Origin: Nymphaea colorata
Lineage: Eukaryota; Streptophyta; Magnoliopsida; Nymphaeales; Nymphaeaceae
Reading direction: 5' to 3'
Length of the DNA stretch: 64,000 bases
Assembly (NCBI RefSeq): GCF_008831285.2
Contig: NC_045143.1
Location: 18,005,655-18,069,654 of the forward strand
Shown here: positions 57,551-64,000 of the stretch, in pieces
Position numbering within the stretch: the first letter of the stretch is position 1
Layout of the letters: the number at the start of each line of letters is the position of its first letter
Position numbers and translations under genes: made by a program
Notes under the pieces: generated by a model
The model's database searches: none
The model's input: the letters and a program-made list of their open reading frames with translations, nothing else
What the model was told of the DNA's origin: nothing

Positions 57551-59259
57551 ATCCTTGAGGTTGCCCTTTTAAGCTAAACATGATGACAAAATGTAAGTGA
57601 TGGCCTATGAGCCTAGTAAATGGTATGTTTGGGGTGATTTGGGATATATATAGCACGAGGCCTAGTTTAGTATGAGAATACAAGTAATAATGAAATTACC
57701 ATTTTACCCCTGTATGAAAAAATCTTGGTCGAACTTGGTCAAAGATGGTAAAAAAATGTCTAGACATGTGATTTTGACAAAAGAATCTGATAGTCCGGTA
57801 CATTGGGACATCTACAGCCTGCCAAACACCTAATCCGGATGGTTCTTGGATATGACCGATGACTTCAAGGTAATGGTGCCAGGCTGACGACAATGCCATG
57901 AATATCGGCATGTGAAGACGGAATTGAAAAATTCATCAGTTTGCATAAAAATTGGATTTTTCTAAAGGGGTTCTAACAACCTAGAAAACCCAATTGAACA
58001 CAAATTCAAATAAATGAACTCAAACTGAACTAAAGGAAGCAATGTTTTTACATAAGGAACATGGTCCCAGCTTGGATTGAGCCTATTCAATAAAAAAATT
58101 AGCTCTAACCCTCAAAAAAATGTTCTAAAACCGGAAAAAATTGGGTGTTGGAAACCTAGGAAACTGAATTAAACTTGCATTCTAAGTTAATTTAAGTTTG
58201 AGCTCCTAAGAACTAGTGAATTTGGGAAAATTTTGGGGAAATGTGAGATTTTATAACTTTTTAGCAGAATTGGAGTTAAATTCACATGTTAGAACTTAAT
58301 TTGAACTAGGTGAAGATGTGATTTCATATTCAAAACATAATCCCACCTTGATTTGAAATTTCACCTAATTTAACTTAATTAGGTTTTTTTAGCTTACAAA
58401 AATTGAGTAAAGGTTGAAAACTGTGGCAATTTTGAAGCAATTTTGCCAAATTGAACTTCAATTTGAATGAATGGACTTAAACCAAACTTCGGAAAGATGT
58501 AATCTTAAGTTTTGGACACAATTGAATTAAACACAATTTCATGAAATTGACTCAATTTAGGATTTTAGCTTTGAAAAATGGATGCAAAATTGGGGGAAGT
58601 AGGAAAAGGGAAAAATTTTATGGTTTTTAGTTTAAATTGAGCTTGGATTTGGATGAAAGAGTTTGAATTGAGCTAAAAAAGATATTTTCTGACCATGAAT
58701 TGAACACTTTTCCTTGAATTTGAATTCATGTTTTAGTTCAGGATCTATGAGAAATTGGGGAATTTATAATAGGGAATTGAATTTTATCTCTTTCTTTAAT
58801 GAAATATGAGACTGTGAGATAAAAAATTACCCAACTTGAGATCATTGAGGCCTTTAGAGTACAAAACTTAAAGATGATCAATGATAAAATAGTAATTTTG
58901 ACATGCAAGATTTGGAAACCTCAGGACGGGTATAACGACATTATTATTGTGACTATGGCGGTCTAGATTGGCCAAGTTGAAAATCACGTTGGAAAACATT
59001 TGGCAAAATGGAAGACAAAAGAGTAAAAAAAACGTCATTTTCAAAGTGAAAAAATTTGGAATTTTCACGACATGAGAGAGAGAGAGAGAGAGATAAAAAG
59101 AGAAAAAAGAAAGAAATTAATTAAAGGGAGGAGAAGATTTAAAAGAGAGAAACCGATTAGTAAAAGAGATATTTTAAGGGAGTGATTAATAAATGAGAAA
59201 GGGAGAGTGAAATAAAGAGTAGATAAAATAGGGATATATATCAAAATTTGGAGACAAAA
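57551..59259. other. AT-rich stretch, no gene
   Basis: It is rich in TTGAATTTGAA-like sequence, with a GA run at 59073-59092. No protein similarity is recognised. Confidence 0.45.
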
Positions 59260-59545
59260 AGTCCTCTAGTTACAAAACAAACCGCAAGACAGAAGCAAAA
59301 AGACGAAATATACAACACAACTCACAGTAAATCGAAATAAGAGGGGTGGGGAGATAGTAGATGGATAGAACGACACCATCACTCAACCGCAGAATGAGGA
59401 CGATACTGCAGCCAAATGGAAAATGTACATCTCCTGCACAAGACGAGCCACAGACTCCAACGAAAACAAGGTGCCCTTGAAGATTCTGTTGTTGCGCTCT
59501 TCTTAAATGCGCTTTGAAACTGAAATGAGCCACAACATCCAGACA
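59260..59545 (-). mobile_element. Short LINE tail (zf-RVT end)
   Basis: On the minus strand one frame reads EERNNRIFKGT followed by a helical stretch (about 59510-59400). This is the pattern that ends plant LINE ORF2 proteins (Trp/Glu-Arg-Asn-x-Arg-Ile-Phe). Frames break on both sides. It lies in purine-rich simple-sequence DNA. Confidence 0.5.
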
Positions 59546-60380
59546 CGATCATAGGAAACAGACAAGTTAAGGGAAGAGGAAAAGTAAAGAAATGAAAAGA
59601 GAGAAAAGTAAAGAGAGAATGAATCTAAAAGAGAGATTTAAAGAGAAATAGAGAAAGAAAAATTAAAAAAAGAAAAAGAAAACTAGAGAGACAAAAAGAG
59701 GGAAAAGTAAACTGAAAGATCAACAGATAGAAATGAGAGGAAGAGATAAGAGAGAGAGAGAGAGAGAGAGAGAAGAAATAAAAGAAAAAAGAGAAAAAAA
59801 AAAGAAAAGAAGAAGACAGATTAATAGGAGAGAAAAAAAAGAGATATTAGAAAACCATATTTACGTTTATTATACTCCTGAAGCTTTAAGGAAGATCCTT
59901 GGACCTTCGTTGACTCAGCAGGAGGAGGAAGACAATAAAGACTTAAAATATAAGATATTTACATACCTTATGATGGGAAAAGGTTTGGGATAGAGGCTGT
60001 TGTTTGATTCTTCTAGGCAAAGGAGACCTCCCAATGGTGACTTGAATGAGTTGGGGATGCTCCTTATGAACTCTTTCATGGTCACCTCTTATTGAAAATG
60101 AAAGCTTGAAGTCGAAGTTAAAGAGAGCATAACAGCAAAAGATGAAGAAGAGAAGACAAATAGAAGTTGAAATATGAGAGAAAGGGCTCCAAGGGAACGT
60201 TGATGCATGTTAGAGGAAATAAATAAGGAGTATTTATTGAGGAAATGAGGTTTAAGGGCATTATTGATTTTCTTTAAGTATAATTATCCATTATTTAGAC
60301 ATTGGCTTAAAAACAGCTTAATGATACAAGTAACGTTAAAATTATCCAAAAATAGGGTTAGCTATGGTTGCCAAGGGGCA
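59546..60380. other. Purine-rich simple-sequence stretch
   Basis: GA/AAAG-rich DNA lies at 59560-59850 with a (GA)n run at 59745-59772. The open frame 59733-59993 is Arg/Glu/Lys-rich because of the repeat and is not taken as a gene. Confidence 0.5.
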
Positions 60381-60610
60381 GTTTGTCCTCTGGATTGCCC
60401 GGCATAGGCCTAACGAGTGGTAGGCTGGTCAGACCAACCAGACAGGGCCGTACAGAGCTAGGCAAGTTCGGCTAGGCAGGCCTGCGCTGGCCCTGCCAGT
60501 GCAGCTCGATATGACCTTGCTAGGCCCTAGAGGACCTGGCCGGCCAGCCAGGCCACACCAGGTAAGTCCTGACCAGGCTAGGTCAGCCGGCCATGTCAGT
60601 CGTGGGCAAT
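60380..60610. repeat. GC-rich island of GGCC/CCAGGC motifs
   Basis: About 230 bases with dense CAGGCC, GGCCGG and CTAGGC motifs in both orientations, for example CCTGGCCGGCCAGCCAGG, in otherwise AT-rich DNA. No coding content is seen. Confidence 0.6.
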
Positions 60611-60713
60611 TTGAAGAAAAAAAAGGGCAGTTTGTATTTTTAAGAAAAATGAAGGACTTTTTTGAAAATTAAAGGAAACTTTGTGAAAATCAAGGGTATT
60701 TTGTAAAATTCTA

Positions 60714-60717
<4 letters not shown>

Positions 60718-60768
<51 letters not shown>
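60718..60768. repeat. (AT)n microsatellite, about 51 bp
   Basis: This is an uninterrupted AT dinucleotide run, the longest in the window. Confidence 0.95.
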
Positions 60769-60769
<1 letters not shown>

Positions 60770-60959
60770 AAAATTTTTGAACAAAAAATCAAAGGTATTC
60801 TAAAAAATGACCATGATGTCTAGATCCTTGGGCTTGGGAATGGTCTGTTCTTGGATTTGAATCTAAAACCGTATCCAAATGCAAGAGCAGGTCAAAATTA
60901 TAATTTTTGAGCTGAAAAAAGATACAAGTTGTAGATATGGATTTTGAATATGGAGATAG

Positions 60960-61450
60960 ATCTGAAAACAGATCCATTGCTCAGACATGGACTATATCTA
61001 AATCAAAATCTTAGAATAGATTAAGAATCACAAATTTGGATTTAGATATAAAAATTGGATCTAGATTGAGTTAAAAAACATGGAATCTGATCTAGACTTT
61101 TGATCTGAATTGAAAAGTTGGACCCAACAAGGATATTGATCTAGATTTTTGGATCTGGATCGGATCTAGATTGGATCCAAGGCTCATATTTGGAACAAAT
61201 GGAATTTAGGTCAGAATATGAAATTACATTTTGGATGTAAGATTGGATTTAAGGCTCGGTTTCGGATCATAAATCAAGAAATTGGATCTGGACATTTTAG
61301 ATATGAAACTACTGTTTTGGATCTAAACTTTAGAGCTGGGGCTCTGTTTTGGATAAAAAATCTGACCTAAGGATTGGTTTTGGATCTAGAGCTTGGACAT
61401 GGATTTAGACTTAGAAATAAATCTTTTTCGATATGGAACTGAAAGTTGAT
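60960..61450 (+). repeat. Degenerate GGATCTAGATT-type repeat field
   Basis: Dozens of GGATCT, GATCTAGA and GGATTT(A/T)GAT motifs recur at irregular spacing. Similar but weaker fields lie at 31165-31260, 39730-39990 and 56160-56350. Confidence 0.5.
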
Positions 61451-62324
61451 CAAAATTAAGGGGAAATGAATTATTTGAGGCCAATAATATTTGAAATTTG
61501 TTGTAAATTCATCATAAATTGTTCCCAAAATACTGAATGCAGACGTTTGAGGAATTTAAGGTGATTACACATATAAATAATTTAGATTAAATTAAGCTAA
61601 TTGCCCTAAATATTAGATAATTATCTAACATCAAATTGATTAATGCCCTAAGACCATAAGTGCCGCCGTTGCTAGTGGCATCTTGGAGAGATTCGAAAAG
61701 CATACCAATGAAGAGCATGGGTCCTTCCTAGTTGGGAATTTTTGATTACGTTCCCAATCTAGATCAAATCAACAAATGCAATTAGTGTCAAGGTTTGACA
61801 ACTTCAGTCCATGCAGCAGGACAAGAACCTTATGCCATCAACCTTAAAGCTCTTGAAAGGGGCACAAGGACTATACAGACTCTAGATAAAGGAGAACAAT
61901 TTAGACTAATTCTAATAATTTTTTTTCCCGACATTTAAATCTAGCTAGATTCCTTTCTATAGGAAATATGCAAGAAGTGACCGTAGGAAATATCCCCTAA
62001 TAAAAAATAAAGGTTCACCTTCCTAAATTGTGATCAATGAAACTTAGCAAATTTTTGCCTAAAAGTACAGTCTTTCTATGAGTTCACCTATTTGATTGAT
62101 GCCACTTAGATTAAGGACTCTAGAAGATATGGTGAAAGGAGAGAAGTCTTTATCATAAAATGTCAAGCTTTCTTGACCATGGTTTATGTATATGCGAGAA
62201 GAATAGAGGCTGCTAAAAAGGACTTGGGAGCACAAAAAAGAAAAGAAAAAGAAAACAGTTGGCAAGGTTAAGGTAGGAAGATGACTCAACCTTTATCAGT
62301 TGATTGAGCATTATCAGTTGCGTT
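61451..62324. other. AT-rich stretch, no gene
   Basis: No coding region, RNA gene or clear repeat is recognised. Confidence 0.45.
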
Positions 62325-62445
62325 CAGTGAACTCGAGCTTAAATAAACGAGTCATTCTAAAAACTCGAGCTTGACTCGTTTGCTAAGAAAGCAGATCCAG
62401 CTCAAGCTCGAGTCTGAGCTACTCGACTCATTGTTTGCCCCCTAT
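62325..62445. mobile_element. Fragment of a TCGAGCTCGA-type element
   Basis: ACTCGAGCTTAAATAAACGAGTC and CAGCTCAAGCTCGAGTC-like sequence match the subterminal part of the 5501-6725 family. The ends are worn (TTGTTTGCCCCCTA near 62432). Confidence 0.4.
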
Positions 62446-62604
62446 TGTGACGTTATTTTCTGACACTAATTATAATTAACCTAAATTAATCAACAACAAT
62501 ATTCATCATTTTCAAGAAAGAAGTGGGGTCCAATAGAGCTGGCGCAACCTAGAGGACCTCCCTACATGCAAGTGATAAAATAAATATATATGAGAAACAT
62601 AGAT

Positions 62605-63190
62605 GTATGTGATGGTAGGAACGCTTTGATATGAACGTTATGGTAGAAATGAATGATTAGCTTCTAATCATGTATGGTCAATGTATTCATACATCTATAG
62701 TCACTTGACATCACGAATAATCACAAGCACCTCTCCAAAAGAACTTAAGCAAGATGAGATGGAGCTTTAGGTAGGTATTAAAGCAAAATCTAAAACCTAT
62801 TTAAAATCTTAAGAGAACACCAAATTGACTTCAAAAAATTATCTTCAAAGGTTTCCAAATGATATTTATATTTGTAAAAATTTCTCAAATAAAAGTGTTT
62901 CAAATCTCAAATGATTCTTCAAAACTTTATCAAAATTTTGAAACATCAAATTTTCGATATTTTCTCAAATACCATACCGCATTTACAATGAAAAGATGTT
63001 TAAGCAAAAAAGAAATGCATAAAAAATAAACATAGCCCATGTATTGGTTACCCCTTGTAAAGGTGCTGGGATTGGTCAACCCTCATACTAACGAACGAAT
63101 ACCTTTCTCTCCCATTTAAAAAAATAATAATAAAATGTTTCTGAAGCACTCCAAAAACGAAAAAAAGGTTTTTGGGGATGCCAACACTTT
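62605..63190 (+). repeat. Dispersed repeat, copy B (partner at 2705-3260)
   Basis: This is homologous to copy A along its length. Beyond 63190 the sequence differs from that after copy A, so the shared end at TTTTGGGGATG probably marks an element boundary or a later insertion. Confidence 0.75.
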
Positions 63191-64000
63191 GCCTCTTCAT
63201 TTAGGGTTTATAAAGTTTTAGTGGGAATCACATCTCCTTAACAACTGATAAACTTGGACCTATATCGGATTATGTTAGTCATAAAACTTAATTATCGTAT
63301 TTTTCTGAGATAGCTAAATTTAACCAATTAAGCCCCTTTTCAGCCAACCTAACTTGAGTTTTTTTTATTTGGGGTCCTAAAGAGACTACACTGCAGTTGA
63401 TAGACTTTGTTGTTACACGAAAATCTTAAGACTATGAGGATAGTAACCGTGCACTTAGGGTCATACTTGCTTATATTTCTTTGTAGAAATAATTAATGCC
63501 CACGGGAACTGATACGAGCCCACTTAGAGCTCGGTCAACCCGTGCCGGGACCTCTGCCGAGGGTGACCTAAATCTAAGTGAGGTTACATTTTCTTGGGTG
63601 GGCGCACCTACGATACCCAAAGAGAATCGTAGGGAGGCTAAGGAGTCGACTACGGGAGTGGCTACATGAGGTGTCAAGGAGACTAGGGAGGCTAATTCTT
63701 TAGGGTCGACTATGGTAGCAGCGGGTAGAGACGTAGATATTCTCAGTGAGGTTATCATTTGGGATGAAGCGACAAGTCCAAGACACGTTGTAAACTTCGG
63801 GGAGGTTAAGAGCGCAAGACAGGAGAGATATAGGCACGTCATGCCTAGATGATGAAGACGGTGGACTCCGCATGGAGAGGAGTTGACTTTGAGCAGCCTA
63901 GGGCAACCTAGGCGAGTTGGGCATGAGCCCACTCTTCATATCCACATCGAGGAGTTCAAACCAACCTGGGCACGTGAGGGCTCCGGCCCGGACATAGACT
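63191..64000. other. Window end: AT-rich to GC-richer transition, no gene supported
   Basis: From about 63480 the GC and CpG content rises, and GGAGGCTAA/GAGGTTA motifs recur on the plus strand (63580-63820). A 153-aa frame is open on the minus strand (63932-63471), but its composition follows the repeated motif and no domain is seen. This may be LTR or leader sequence. Confidence 0.35.

Noticed and set aside
59733-59993. 86-aa Arg/Glu/Lys-rich frame
   Set aside because: Translation of a GA microsatellite and neighbouring purine-rich DNA.
2705-63190. The 2.7-kb and 62.6-kb repeats as two LTRs of one giant element
   Set aside because: Host genes lie between them and there are no matching primer site or polypurine tract; they are better seen as two members of a dispersed family.
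63471-63932. 153-aa minus-strand frame
   Set aside because: Recurring GAGGTTA/GGAGGCTAA motifs explain the open frame; no family recognised.
1-64000. tRNA, rRNA and CRISPR
   Set aside because: No cloverleaf with a GGTTCGAATCC-type arm was noticed, no rRNA-like sequence, and no regular short repeat-spacer array. CRISPR would not be expected in plant nuclear DNA.

Overview
The window looks like nuclear DNA from a flowering plant. It is AT-rich, its genes have GT-AG introns, it encodes a plant-type ribosomal protein eL6 and a plant MCTP/FTIP-family protein, and most of it is decayed plant transposable elements (Ty3-gypsy, Ty1-copia, LINE, hAT-like non-autonomous elements). I could not place it below the angiosperm level. 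Very large introns filled with old retrotransposons fit a TE-rich lineage, but that is inference.

Only three host genes can be supported. (1) A small thioredoxin-fold protein of 162 aa is encoded on the minus strand by six exons between 24240 and 10003. The last exon lies 12.3 kb from the fifth because intron 5 has filled with nested transposons. (2) RPL6 (60S ribosomal protein eL6, 234 aa) is on the plus strand in four exons, 31361-33656. (3) A single-exon gene on the minus strand, 35400-37772, encodes a 790-aa protein with three C2 domains and a C-terminal phosphoribosyltransferase C domain (MCTP/FTIP family). RPL6 and the MCTP gene converge. The thioredoxin-like gene and RPL6 point away from each other, with a LINE fragment between them.

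Layout. 1-4870: AT-rich repeats, a 174-bp tandem repeat, a repeat that recurs at 62.6-63.2 kb, and the 3' part of a copia element with its 3' LTR. 5097-7651: three small hAT-like elements, one 1.2 kb long, each with probable 8-bp target duplications. 7.66-10 kb: no recognisable gene. 10.0-24.2 kb: the thioredoxin-like gene; its intron 5 holds an hAT-like element with perfect target duplication, a copia gag piece, two gypsy pieces in opposite orientation, and a further LTR with gag leader. 24.2-27.3 kb: probable 5' UTR intron and promoter. 28.7-30.5 kb: LINE. 31.3-37.8 kb: RPL6 and the MCTP gene. 38-43.8 kb: repeats and MITE-like debris. 43803-49660: a complete but decayed gypsy element with both LTRs, interrupted in its reverse transcriptase by a second member of the hAT-like family seen in the intron. 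49.7-64 kb: repeats, several imperfect tandem arrays, a short LINE tail, microsatellites and a GGCC-rich island.

The genes do not form a pathway. The most informative structure is the transposon stratigraphy: dated-by-nesting insertions with readable target duplications, including two different hAT-like elements that landed in the same conserved codons of two separate gypsy reverse transcriptases.
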